Assembly: GCA_034698045.1 (NCBI GenBank)
Contig: JAQGAU010000564.1
Coordinates: 1 to 26,253 of the forward strand
Length of the DNA: 26,253 bases
Source: Paramacrobiotus richtersi
Taxonomy: Eukaryota > Tardigrada > Eutardigrada > Parachela > Macrobiotidae
Direction: 5' to 3'
Shown here piece by piece: positions 1 to 12,800 of the stretch. Within the stretch, counting starts at the first letter, position 1, and the number at the start of each line of letters is the position of its first letter. Below the pieces are notes generated by a model that was given only the letters and a program-made list of their open reading frames with translations, did no database searches and was not told where the DNA came from. The position numbers were made by a program, and so were the translations under genes.

Positions 1-45
1 TGATAATACCAAGTTTGCACAGCAGATTGAAAAAATCAGCCTGTT
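1..45 (+). CDS. DYNC2H1: Possible 3' end of the preceding dynein-2 heavy chain exon
   Basis: Frame 2 is open from base 2 and reads DNTKFAQQIEKISL, followed by two bases (TT) and a plausible donor GTGAAA at 46. The phase is the one required by the next exon, which begins at 1239 with the third base of a codon. The heptad-like pattern resembles the human stretch DPKLQNLLSELEAGL, which sits just upstream of the matching position. The segment is short and the similarity weak, so chance is possible. If real, the following intron is 1,193 bp, the longest in the window. Confidence 0.4.
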
Positions 46-1238
46 GTGAAACAGTTCGTGTTGTTCCTGTTGGGTAGCTTTTTTCCGGATTGCATAATTA
101 TCACTAATGTCAGAATCTATATTTTGTGCATCTGATTTAAAGCAATGAAGTATGGTTGTTTCGTAGGATTGATTGGGTCTAAATAAAAAGAATGTGAACG
201 ACAAAATCCTTTTTGAAGAAGCATCTGTGTAGCCCAGATACGAACTTCCGTTGGATTAATCTACGCTATTAGCTGTATGGTGTAAGGTAACCGTAAGAGC
301 CATATGTTTTTTAAATTTTCTACCTGATGTCAGAAAAGATTAGTAAGACTGTGAGAAACGTCGGATACATACATAATAGTATTATAATTCAAAGAAAGAA
401 GCTTGACTGACCAAACTGTTGATTAAAGTGGGGCAGGTTGACAGACTCAATCAATTTCCTTTATTTTTGTGAATTATGTTTTTTTGCTGTTGAACCTTTA
501 CTGAATTATGTTTTAGTTTGCCTGCATTTATTATTAACAAACTGCAGCAGATATATTTATCTCTGAATATTAATCTGACCAAAACAGCGAAAACACCGGT
601 TACCTTTGTCCATTCAAGACAGTTTATATGTAATTAATCCGTGTTACGGAGTGGATATTGTTATGAAAATCATGAAAATATGTCCTTGTAATCTGCAAGT
701 ACGAAAATGTTGGGGAGGTGAGATAGTATATAGTATCCATAAAATAAATCAGAAGTATTTTACCAACATACAGTAAGAAATTTATAATTTAGACGTCGTC
801 GGTAATTGACATCGACTGATTTCAAACCAGCATAGACTGCGCAAATCATATATGTAGGCAGATAGCGAATGCGTCCGTACAGAAGTCTGGATTTATGGTA
901 CAGGTATATGTAAAAATGGATATCGATCAGCTGAGCTCACAGTCAGTCCATATAAATCCGAAGTCTTCCTTACCTTAGAGCACCTGTATTGATTATTGTC
1001 GTTACGCTTTACTATGCAGATGTGCTGCATCATGGCTGTTACAAAAAATAGAGTATTCGGTAGCTGTTTGCCGAAATGTACATTTCTAACGTATAAATCT
1101 ACGTATATCGTAAAAAACAAGATTTTTAAAAGAAAAACTGTTCCTAAACTGCTGCTTTTGCGCTCCTCTAGTCTTACTTCAGTAACGGTTGGAACGGTAC
1201 ATCTGCATGTATAAATGCTTTTGATTGGCATTCTGCAG
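46..1238 (+). other. Non-coding stretch, probably an intron ahead of the first confident exon
   Basis: No frame carries recognisable dynein sequence here. The open frames between about 890 and 1215 on either strand have no family resemblance and differ in codon use from the exons. The stretch ends at the acceptor TTCTGCAG (1231-1238). I see no promoter, RNA gene or clear repeat. Confidence 0.55.
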
Positions 1239-4200
1239 AGTGCAATCGAAACAGGAAATGGAAACTGAAGTCCAGCATTGGACGAGCGTGGCCAGTGGCA
1301 CAACCCGCGATGCCCGTGCCGCCCAAGCATTCTTGAAATATTTGACCCCTCTGCAACAAACTGGACATCTGATTGAACGGTCCAGTTTAGCGGATACTGC
1401 GGAACTGACGGAGAATGCGATTCTGCAGCTAACGGATCTTTGGCAGCAAACAGATACACCACAGCCGTTTCCGGAGGATCGTATGCGGAATATTTTCGAA
1501 TACTTCCGTAAGTCGTCGTCAAACACAAGATACAAACTGGATCTGTACTCCAATTTTTACAAATTATTTTACCTCATTTTTCGGTAATTTGGCCTAATTT
1601 CTGTGGCATTTATGGTGGAAAAGATTGTTAAAAATTAAAAAATTTAGCTTTTTTTTATTTCAAATTTAAAAATTTTAATTTTTGTTGTTGATTTTTAAAA
1701 ACATTTTCTAGCTGTTTTTCTGCTTGGTTCGTCAAAAGTTACAACGTTTTTAGCTTTGATGTTGATATCTTTTTGGTAGAACAATCTTTAATACTGGCGA
1801 TACAAAACTCTGCAACAACCATCGATATATGGACCGGCAGTTACTATGAAGTGCGAGAATTTCTAACCGACTGCCGGGAAGCTTGTGAGAACTGGATTCG
1901 CGCTTGCGGTAATTTAACGGCAGACTGGACGGAATTCTCCAAAAATACTTGGAAATCTGGTGTAATAAAGTGCCAGTTACTCGAGAAAATGAAAGCTCGA
2001 TTGACTGAGGTACAAGTATTTTTTCTCTCGAAGAAATGGAATTTTTACTGAATTATTTGACCCAAATTGCAGATCTCGGAAATTCGCACGGTGGTTCATG
2101 ATGCGGAAAATCTTCTTGGGCCTTTCGGAAAGCGGTCACCATTGGAGGTGTTTTTGAACAGCAGCATTGATTCTTTTGATATTTCGGCGTCGGGAGATAC
2201 CGCTTGGACTACTGCAAACTACCAGTTTGAAGCTCGAATGCAGCGGTCAGATGAGACCGTTGTTGAGAATATACGGAGCAAATTTCGCAATATGACTGCC
2301 ACTCCGATTCAGGTGAAATTGCTCATAATTATTAGACGAGTAAAAATCTTTAAAAGTATTGTACTGCACATATATAGATCTAATCTATTTTAACTCCCAT
2401 AATCACATTTATTTATTTACTTTGTTTAAGATTTTTTCTGAAGACTTTTTATTTGTATTATGCTTATCGTGAAACATTGTCGTAATTTTATTAATTACGA
2501 TTACAATTACGTAATTTACTGTTTACTAATTGATTATCTTTTTAGTGATTTTTCTCTTGCTGGTAATAAGCGTGTTTTTCGCGTGTTTTAATATACCTTT
2601 GTATAGTGTTTAATTTACCTTTGGACTTCTATATATTTTTGGTAGATGCTCCTTGAATTTCAAAAGTTTTCGAGTTTGATGAAACGTCCCAGGATTAAAA
2701 AGGACCTATCCTCCGAGCGGGAAACCATGTTGACCTCATTGGGCAACGTTCTCTCCCATTACGAAGACGAATTTGCCAAGGACAACTCCACTATCTACGC
2801 GAATCATTCCAAGACAATTTCCCGAATGATCTGGCTGCGCCAGCTACATCTCAAGGTATCTATTCCCATATCGCATGCATTTTCACTGTCTGGAATGCGC
2901 CACTGCTACAGATCGAAGAAACGGACACCGGACTGGTCAGCGCATTGTCCGATCTGCCCAAGTTTGACGGGTTTCATAAAAGACTGACAACTCTCAAGGA
3001 AAGTGTTAAGGAAACACTGCAGAGGGTGTTTGAAGAATGGTGTGATGATCTGTTGAAAATGATGCAAGATCCGAAAGGAGATTTGAGGTAAAGGTGACAT
3101 TAGAAGGAAATTTTTGTTTTCTGGGATTTTTTTGTTTTTCTTATGTATTTTGCGTAATATTTGGCCTGGTCGCATTTTTCATGCGTCCATATCTTTAAAA
3201 TAATTCTTTTTAAATAATATTTTACTTTATTCGTGATGGAAGTCGGCTTTTATGGCTGATGACCTTTTCCACAGAAAAATATTTTAGTATATTTTAAAAT
3301 AATTTTTAATATATAGCAAAATGTTTTGAATATGTTACGCAGTATGCAATCTAAAGTAAACAACGTAAATAAATGACTGAATTATAATATTTGATATGTG
3401 CAATGTGAATATAATACAATATAAATTATAATATAAAAATAATACAAAAAAATATAATATGTGAAATGTTTTCATAACAGTTTGGATACATCCGGTCATC
3501 TGATGAAAATCGAGCAGCCCAGCGGCCGGTTAATCGTCAACTTCAGCGACCGCTTGGTGATGCTGATCCGGGAGGTGCGCTGGTTGGAAAGCGTCGGTTA
3601 CCGTGTCTCGTCCGAAATCATGGAACGCTACCAATTGGCCAAGAAATTCCACGAATCCGGCATTGTGCTGATGCAGGTGGCGCACTTCTACAACACCATC
3701 GACCAGCAGATGATCCCGTGTCAGAAGCCCATGATGATCGAGTCGGCCAAGCGATTTGAGCAGATTATCCGGCATGGTCGGGGGACGGGGTCGGGAGGGG
3801 GAGCGGAGATACGGTGGAGCGATGCCAAGCGGGTGGAGGCGTATGTGAATGATGTGCATGATGCAACTATGGAGTAAGTGCTACTAGTGATGGTATCAAG
3901 ATGAGACTCTCGTAGGTTTTGTTAACGATTTTTTAGTGCCTAAAAAGATATTTTTCATGTTGTTTTAATTACGCGATTTATTGATTTTTCACTGTTTTAA
4001 TTTAGTCATGCGTTTTTTAATTTAGTGTTTATTTTGTTTAGTATTAATTTAGTTGTAATTTAGTCATGTGTTTTTTAATTTAGTTTTTATTTTGTTTAGT
4101 TTTAATTTAGTTGTTTTGATTTTAATTTAATTTAATTTAAGAGATTTCATTCAGACTATTTTAATGTCAATTTGAACTGCTTACGTATTTTTTTCGCATT

Positions 4201-6895
4201 TTATTTTCGCGTCATGAACTTTCTTGTGGACTTTACGCTTACTTTCTTCGGTATTGTTGCGTAGCGTTTTACTGTATTTGAAAAAAGTTTTTATATGTAT
4301 TTTATAGATTTTATATGTTTGCAAGATTGTTTTTAGTATGCTTTGTGTTGAATTGTTGGTATATAAATCAAATCGAATTTTCGGCGGCTTTTATAACGTT
4401 TTCACCTGGAATCTTTTTAATACTATTTTTAATATTTTCGCGGCATGTTTAATGATAATGATTAATCAGTCTTTGTTGAACACAATGCTGATAAATTTTA
4501 ATAATTGTGCCTACCTGTAGATTCACTCAAGAAAACCGCCGATTACGTTCCCTACACCAGAAAGTGATTTCCCTTATCGTACAAATGACGGGAACCAGTC
4601 TTTCACAGAAGACATCCGAATGGAAAAAGCAGTTGAATGAAATTCATAAAATCGTCGCGTCTGTTGCCGTTGACGCGCAGGTATACCCGGCATTCTTCAA
4701 AAAACAAATATCGTTATAGAAAAAGCGTACGGTTGAATGTTTAGCGATATCCACCGGAAAATATGCTCTCATGGCGCGTACACATTGACAACCAGATCGT
4801 CAAAGCCATTGAGATCCAGTTGCGGCGCAGTTTGCTGGCATTGGCGGAGGATCTTCCGGAACAACAGGTCGATCTTATTTACCGCAACCGGATGCTGCAA
4901 GTCAAGCCGTCCATTCCCGAACTGCGACAGCTCTTCTCCCAGAATATGCAGAAATTGTTTGCCGTGCCGGGTGCGTTGAAGCCGTTGAGCGAGATTAGTG
5001 AGAAGCGCGGGCTGTTCAAACAAGCCGCACGAAGCTGCCATTTGGAGGCGGCCACTGTGCAGCAGAATTTCGAGGAGGTGCTGAAAAGAATCGACGAGGA
5101 AATGGAAGAATACCGGGTATGTGAAAAACTCGTCTTCGATGTTTTGTTTGTAAACTGGATGTGTTTTGTGCTTGATGGTGGCTTTGTTTCGTATACTGTG
5201 TATTTGTTAGAGTTCTGCGGAGCCAGTAATTAGTATATCTGGCGTAGAATATGGGCACTATGGATCAGGCTGAAGTCCACTTATACTGTCAAAAATAGCC
5301 TAGTGTACTATATTTCGTGCATGTTTAACGTGTTGTTCGAAGACTTTTTTCGCTTTTAGCCATATGTGATACTGGGTTCTGTGGATATTCCCGCTTTAGT
5401 AAACGCGAGAGTGAACGTCGTGCAGGACTGGGATCAAGAGTTTAAAGCGCTAAAGTATCGTGGTCGATTGGTGGATCAGATTCCAGCGTAAGCGAATAAT
5501 GGAATATTTTATTTAAACAGCAAACTCGAATTACAAAACAATTCTTTTTACAAATTGTTATCGATTGAAGCGATCCTGTTTTCATTTAAAATATTTAAAA
5601 AATTATTATCATTATCGATTACAATGTAAAGCGATCCTGTTTTTTTAAAATTATTGAAAAATTATTATTATTACCGATTAAAGCGATCCTGTTTTTCTTT
5701 TCATTTCAAATGATATAATTGCTAATATTGGTGCTCAGTGTACCTGATCCCGTTACTGTGAATTCGACGTTCTTTGATAATTTTGATGCCCTTTAAAAAA
5801 TCGAAAATATTTGCAGGCAAACCAAAGTGGAAAATATGACCGTTAATCTCGGTGGTTTGCGAATGGCTATTGACGGCCTTCTACAAGACGCCTACGATGC
5901 GCTAGTGGACACTCTCCGCAAATCCATTGCGTCGGATATCCAGATGGCGGCCGATTTTGTTGCGGAAGCGACCGCTTTATTGGCCAGTCGACCCACAACA
6001 ACTGAAGAGCTGAACAAGTTGTCCACGGATTATTATCGACTTCTCAAAATTTCTGAAGAAGTAAGTATAACTTGTCACCATCGAATACCTTGAGATTAAA
6101 CAAAATAATTAACCTAATTCTGTGTTTATAACAAAATTTATCAATTTATCAATTAAAACTTATTAATTAAAATTTATTAATTAAAATGTATTAATTAAAA
6201 TGTATTAATTAAAATTTATTAATTAAAATTTATTTCCTTAAAATATTACTTATTAATAAAAAAAATTTAATTTATAACAAAAATAAAGCAACATTTTCAA
6301 ACGTTTTTCCGCTTTCGTAACTGTCGATTTGTTAGCATTTACGGTAATTTTTGTTTCTTATTTGTAAATGACAGATCAAGCCCAAGTTTATGGTTGTGGA
6401 AGAAAAGAGTGCCCTTTTGAAATCGGTTGGTGCAAGAAATATCGAAAAATCCGAAAGTGTGTTACGCTCCTGGAATGGGATAATGGAGATGTTGGAAGAC
6501 CATCGATCGGTCATGAGAGACCAGGTAGGATTAAAAAATGTTTATTTTATTGTTTTTAATTATATAAATTGTATAACACATATAACATAAATACATAACA
6601 ATTATTTAAATTATATTCATTGTTTAGAAATATAAATTCATTATATAAATGCTATTGTGCTGTAATTATGTGTATCGTGTGTATTTCAGACGGCTTCACT
6701 GCGTGTACTGATCGAAAAAGATATCAAAAAGTTCAACGATGATGTGGAGAAGTTTGCGGCTCGCTGGCAGCAGAATCGACCGAGTGCGTCACTTCTAGAC
6801 AATTTAACCATTTTTCAAATGGGCCAGGTATCGGAAACCATCCAGACACGTCGTGATGACCTTCAAGTGCTTTCGAAACGCTACGATGAATTATC
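1239..6895 (+). CDS. DYNC2H1: Dynein-2 heavy chain: N-terminal tail exons (12 exons)
   Basis: Residues about 1-926, counting from the codon at 1240. This stem region dimerises the heavy chain and binds intermediate and light intermediate chains (family knowledge). Landmarks matching DYNC2H1 are [10 protein letters not shown] (2820s), [15 protein letters not shown] and [20 protein letters not shown] (exon 3481-3873), [16 protein letters not shown] (exon 4521-4680), and [14 protein letters not shown] with [10 protein letters not shown] (exon 5360-5487). Several introns here are tiny: 2010-2072 (63 bp), 2856-2911 (56 bp) and 4681-4744 (64 bp). The exon at 4745 begins after TTTAG and reads [17 protein letters not shown], in register with its human counterpart. 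The Gly-rich loop near 3780 is encoded by a G-run tract. The order and spacing of matches leave no room for a missing exon of appreciable size. Confidence 0.93.
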
Positions 6896-9800
6896 GTGAG
6901 TTGTGCTGCAGTTTACGTCGTGTCGTGGCAGTTGCGTGACCTTTTGTTGCTTTGTCAGTGCGCAGTGCAACCAACTCGATATGGATGTGCTGCCAAGTAC
7001 ATCTGTCCCGGAATTGCTGAAAGAAATGGATGTTGCTGAAAAATCATGGAAGGATATCTTGGAATTTGTCCAGGAGTTGGACGGGTTTATGAATGAAGAC
7101 TGGTTGATTTTTCGGAATAAATTGTATAATTTTGAAGATTTCTTGAAGTCTTGGACTATAAGGTACGGAAAAAAGATATATAAATACATAGTCAGTCACA
7201 AAAATAACGGGAATACTCAAAAGAACATGAAGAAACGCTACTGAAAAAAGCGTATAATTTTTACATAATCACAAATAATGATTAATATTTTAAATAATAA
7301 TTAATAATGTCTTGTTAAACAATAATACTGCTGAGAAAATATCTAGCAAAAATTTATAACATTAGTTGAAATGAATAATATTAAACATATTATGGCAATT
7401 ATTAATTTGGTAATAATTATGTACTCAAACTGTAAAAGCAGCTCAATAGGTTGCAACTGGCCATTCCAACTTCATTTACTCTACGCATCCAGAACGAGGT
7501 TGAGCGATTCCGCGCTGCTTTGCCGGCTTTGAAAGCTTGCCGCGGGGAGTCGTTTTCGGATGAGCACTGGGGAGAACTCTTCCGAATACTGTCTCTGAAC
7601 CACACAAATCTGGATAAGTTGACCTTTGGTGATCTATTACGCTCGGTCGATGCAGTCGTTATCAATGCCCAGACCATCAGGGATTTGGCTAGTCGTGCCC
7701 AGGCGGAAATATCCATCCGCGAAGCATTACGGGAACTGGAAATCTGGGGTGCCACTGCGGTGTTTAGCCTCGCCATGTATAAGGATGCGGCGGACAGTGC
7801 GATTTCGATCGTTAAGGAGTGGACCGTGTTGTTATCCTCGGTAACTGCGGATTGAAGCACTTTTAGTTGGCTATACACATACTGTAGAATAGCACATTTC
7901 TTATATCTTATTTATTTTTATTAATTTTTTTTATTACTTTTTTTATTCATTTTTTTATTCATTTTTTTGCTCATTTTTTTATTCATTTTTTGTTAATTTT
8001 TTTTATTAAATTTTTTTATTAATTTGTTTATTAATTTTTTATGAATTCTTTATGAATTTTTTTATTAATTCTTTTTTATTTTGTCCTGTTTTAACTTATT
8101 TTTTATATCCTTCATTTAGTTCTGTTATAATAGTTCTGAATTTTGACTGTTCTGCCATTTTCATCCTTAATTTTTTTGTTATTTTAGTTTTTCATTTAAT
8201 TATAAATTTAACCGGTATTAATCGACTTTTAGGCTTTAGTTTTAAACAGTACTACACAATTCGAGGTTTATAATAATGTTTTATTTAGGTCGGTGAAAAA
8301 CAGCGCCTTATCCAGTCAACAAAAGATTCCCAGCACTACGGCAAATTTTCCGATCGTATTGCCGTCTGGGAGCAACGCCTCGGTGATTTGAGTTTCCTTC
8401 TGGAAACCCTCCACCAAATTCAACGGAAATGGATCTATCTGGAGCCCATCTGTTCGCGTAACACCATTCCATCCGAAGAAGGCCGCTTCAAGCGGGCTGA
8501 CACTGATTTCCGGTCGGTGATGAAGGATGTGTCCAAAGATGCACGATTACTTTCCTGGATGCGGCCTGGCCTGAAAGGACTGCTTCCCAATGTACTGGAT
8601 CAACTACAGCGATGCCAGAAAGCGTTGAATGACTTTCTGGAAACAAAACGACTGGCATTCCCGAGATTTTATTTTATTGGGGATGAGGATCTGTTGGAGA
8701 TTCTGGGGCAGAGTGGCAACCCGAAAGTCGTACAGGCGCATGTTCGGAAGCTTTTTGCCGGGGTGCGGTCGGTGAACTTTAGTCCGGATGATAAGGAGAT
8801 CGTTGCGGTCAAGTCACCGGAAGGAGAGGTGTTGAAACTGTCCAGTTCCATTAAGATTTCTGGATCTGTGGAGGTACTTAGAAGTTGCGGCATATTAAAA
8901 ATGAAAAAGTCAGACAATTTTTTCTTCATTACTTAACCTGCTTCCTTCAGTGCCAAAAGTATTTCTTGACCACAGTTTTGAAATATTAAGTAAATTTCTC
9001 GTTTGCTTTGTTCCCCGCAAATAGTTGCGACTGTTTTATTGCGTGTTATTTGTGGAAATGTTCTAATTTCAGGTTTGGTTGTCGGCTTTATCAGAGGAAT
9101 TAAAGCGTACCCTTCGAATTAGCCTGAAAGAATGTTTACTGGAACCTCCAAAACACGATCTGGTCCTCAAGTATCCGGCTCAGGTATCATTCCGCCCTAT
9201 TGACCTTTATAAATGTCACTTACACAAAAGAAATTCGTTTTAGATCCTACGATTAGTCGATCGAATTCGCTTCACAAAAGATGTAGAAACAACTCTTCGT
9301 GCCGACAAAGGCGATCTGGATAAGCTACGCTCCGATCAACAGCAAAAGGTCTGACGGGCATCATTGCATCGGCCATTGGGATTCTGACAATCAGCATAAT
9401 TATTGTTCTTTCAGCTGAATGAACTAACGGGAATGCAGTATAATAACGCCACGGAAGTCAAAACCGCTACCGCTCAGTCGCTAATTCTGGACACCATCTA
9501 TCGTTTGGAAGTGTTGGACATTTTGATGAATGCTAAAGTCAACAATATGGAAAGCTGGTTGTGGCAGAAACAGCTTCGGTAATGCGTGTTTATTGACGCT
9601 TTCTTACGAATATTCTAATACCATAATAACCACGGATTTAACTGAAATCACTTGTACGTTTATTGTCGTGCATGTTTGACAGGTTTTACAGCGATGCGAC
9701 TTCGAACGTTACAGTCAGGATGGTCGACGCTGAATTTGACTACAGTTTCGAGTACCAAGGTTGTTTTCCTGGATTGGTCCATACGCCATTGACTGATAAA

Positions 9801-12800
9801 TGTTTCCTAACCTTAACACAAGGTATGGTAGCATGAATGTTGCTTTAGAAATCACCAATGTGTTGTTTCGATGCTTATTGTGTGGGTTACTGTTTCGTGT
9901 TACCCAAAGGTCACTGTTATTAACAGTACGTCATGATCGTGACGTTAACATTCATTTTAGCGATGCTGATGGGTTTGGGCGGCAACCCGTACGGCCCGGC
10001 CGGTACAGGGAAAACCGAATCGGTTAAGGAACTCGGTGCGCAACTTGGTCGACAAGTCCTTGTGTTCAACTGTGACGAGGTGATTTCGTAGGCATACACG
10101 AGTAATGCATGATACATTGATTGTAAATTATTACGGCTAGGCTTGCTTGTTGAAAGAATGCAAGTAACGAACTACAATAAAAAAATGTAAATAAGCATGC
10201 ATTTAATGAAAGAACTGAAAGATTTGTGAAGAATTCAAATAAGTTTTAAGTAGTAAACACTGCCCATATTGTTGTTAAGCAAAAATGAATATGAAATGTC
10301 ACCGAAAAAATCTACTTGTGCAGCATATTTATGGTATTTTAGGGAATCGATCCAAAGTCTATGGGTCGCATCTTCATCGGCCTGCTGAAATGCGGCGCAT
10401 GGGGATGTTTCGATGAATTCAACAGGTTGGATGAGTTGACCTTGTCCGCCATATCGACGCAGATTCTAGCCATTCAGGCAGCTTTGAAAGATTCTTCCAA
10501 ACAGCTGGAGCTGCTTGATCGGAAAGTGGACATTAATAAAAACGCCGGTATCTTCATAACGCTGAATCCGGCGTCAAAAGGCTATGGAGGACGAGTAAAA
10601 CTGCCGGACAATTTGAAACAGTTGTTCCGGCCAATTGCAATGACCGTTCCGGATGCACAACGGATCGCTGAGGTGGTATTGCTGTCGGAAGGTTTTCACT
10701 CGGCAAAAAGTCTTGGGAAAAAGTTAACGACTCTGTATACGTGTTCCAGGTAAAGAGTTTAGTTATTTTTTTTATTTGAAGTTTTATTATTTTCAGTCTT
10801 ATTTTTAGTTTCATTATTTTCAGTTTTTTAGTTTTAGTTTTATTATTGAAGTTTTATTGAAGTTTAGTTGAAGTTAGATATATTTATACAAATTAAACAG
10901 ATCGGTTCGAGCGTTTTCCGCAACTGGTTTTATTTAAAATAAATTGGTTTACTTTTATATCATGAAATTTATCGTCTCTCAGAGATCTGTTATCGAAGCA
11001 GCAGCACTACGATTGGGGTCTTCGTGCCATTAAATCCACCGTACAAATGGGCGGCCGAGCCATATCGCAGTATCGTTCGCAATCTGGAAAAGACAGCATC
11101 GGCGAAGCGGAAGAAACGGCCATTCTGGTGCAAGCTCTACGCTCCAATGTGGTATCCAAACTGACTACACTCGACCAGAAACGCTTCGAAGAAATGGTGC
11201 GGGATATCTTTCCGAATTTCTCCGATAAACGAGCGGGAAATATGGCACTGGAACAAGCGTTGATTACTGCATTTGAGGAACTGCACCTTATTGTTAATGA
11301 GAGCCAGGTGAGCAGTATGAAAAGGTCACTCTCGACAAGGTCGAAATCGTCAAGTATTATGAACAGAAATTGCGAGATTTGAACGAGTATTATGTATACA
11401 TAATTAGGTGCAAAAGGCTGTAGAACTACACGGACAGTTAGCGCAACGAATGGGTGTAGTGGTCGTGGGTCCAGCGGGATCAGGGAAGACGACAATATGG
11501 AAGCTGCTGACTACCGCGATGAAAACGTTAAACACGCCGGTTACCTACCATCTTTTGAATCCTACTTCAATGCCAAAAACACAGGTAACGGATGAAATAG
11601 GTGAAAAAATTAACATTCAGATCTACATTAAAACAGACATTAAAATAGCTAAATTATAAAAATCATAACTAATACTAGTAATAATTTGGGTCTTTTTGAC
11701 CGATGAGAATGGTGTTGGTTTTTGGTCTAACAATAAATTTTGAACAGTAATGTAACTGCCGTAGCAATTTTTAGCGCCAACACTAGTACTGCTATGTCAC
11801 CTTGCCATTAAAGTTGAGAGATTTCTAGTAATAATCAGTGATTATAAATGAATAATTAGTGGTTTCCATCCATGTAACAAAAATTGAGAGATAAACTGTT
11901 GTATGGTGAATTTGGTAAAAACTTTCACCATAGACACCCGCATACGGAGTTACTATTTTGGTCGCACTGTACGAATAGCTTTTGGGATTTGTGGATGACT
12001 CCACCAGAGAATGGACGGATGGAGTGCTGACACGTTGTGTACGGGAGGTCCTTAAAGAAGCCACGGAACATCCGGCATGGATTGTTTTCGATGGGGACAT
12101 CGATCCCGACTGGATTGAATCGTTAAATTCGGTTCTGGATGATAATCGGCTGTTGACATTGGCGTCTGGAGAGCGACTGCGATTTCCGGCGAATGTCAAC
12201 TTTCTCTTCGAGACTAACGATTTGAGTGCGGCGTCACCGGCGACGGTGTCGCGGATGGGAATGATCTTTCTCAGGTGCGATTAAATAAATTTTTTCCTAA
12301 CTTTATTATTACTATTTATAGTTTTTAAAAAATTTTTTTTTCATCATATTTTATTTTCATTTATTTTGTTTATTTTTATTCATTCATTTATTAATTTATT
12401 TTCATTTTTTTATCATATTTTTTATCATATTTTTTATCATATTTTTATCATATCTTATATTTTCGTTGTCTCGCAGTTCGGAAAATGTCGTTATGAGGAC
12501 AATTGTGGATGCTTGGATAAAGAAACAGCCCACGGATTCACAAGCTGTTTTATCCGACTTTGCCAGTTCGCTCTTGTTTAAAATGATAGATTTATTGAAA
12601 ACCAAGGTGAAATGGATGGTTAAACATGTGTCAGGCTGATATATCTTCGTTATCACTCATTTTCAGGAAGGTCAAACTGCTCAACTGACGGATGTGGCCT
12701 TGTGCGCTAATATTTTATCCCAGCTGGTGGACACGACTGATCGCGCGGATCTGGTTGTACGGACGTTACATAGTCTGGGAGGATTGCTGTCGAATCGGAA

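Noticed and set aside
893-1587. Overlapping open frames on both strands around 893-1553 as separate genes
   Set aside because: The minus-strand frames overlap the real exon 1239-1507, whose + frame aligns with the dynein-2 tail. The others show no family resemblance.
3530-3859. 109-codon minus-strand open frame
   Set aside because: It is the complement of the GC-rich dynein exon 3481-3873, which has clear homology.
7417-7878. 153-codon minus-strand open frame
   Set aside because: It mirrors the linker exon 7450-7840; the + strand reading is the conserved one.
10900-10925. GGTTCGAG string as a tRNA B box
   Set aside because: No A box or cloverleaf arms can be found around it.
11007-11495. 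162-codon minus-strand open frame
   Set aside because: It lies opposite the AAA1/AAA2 exons and spans an intron of the real gene.
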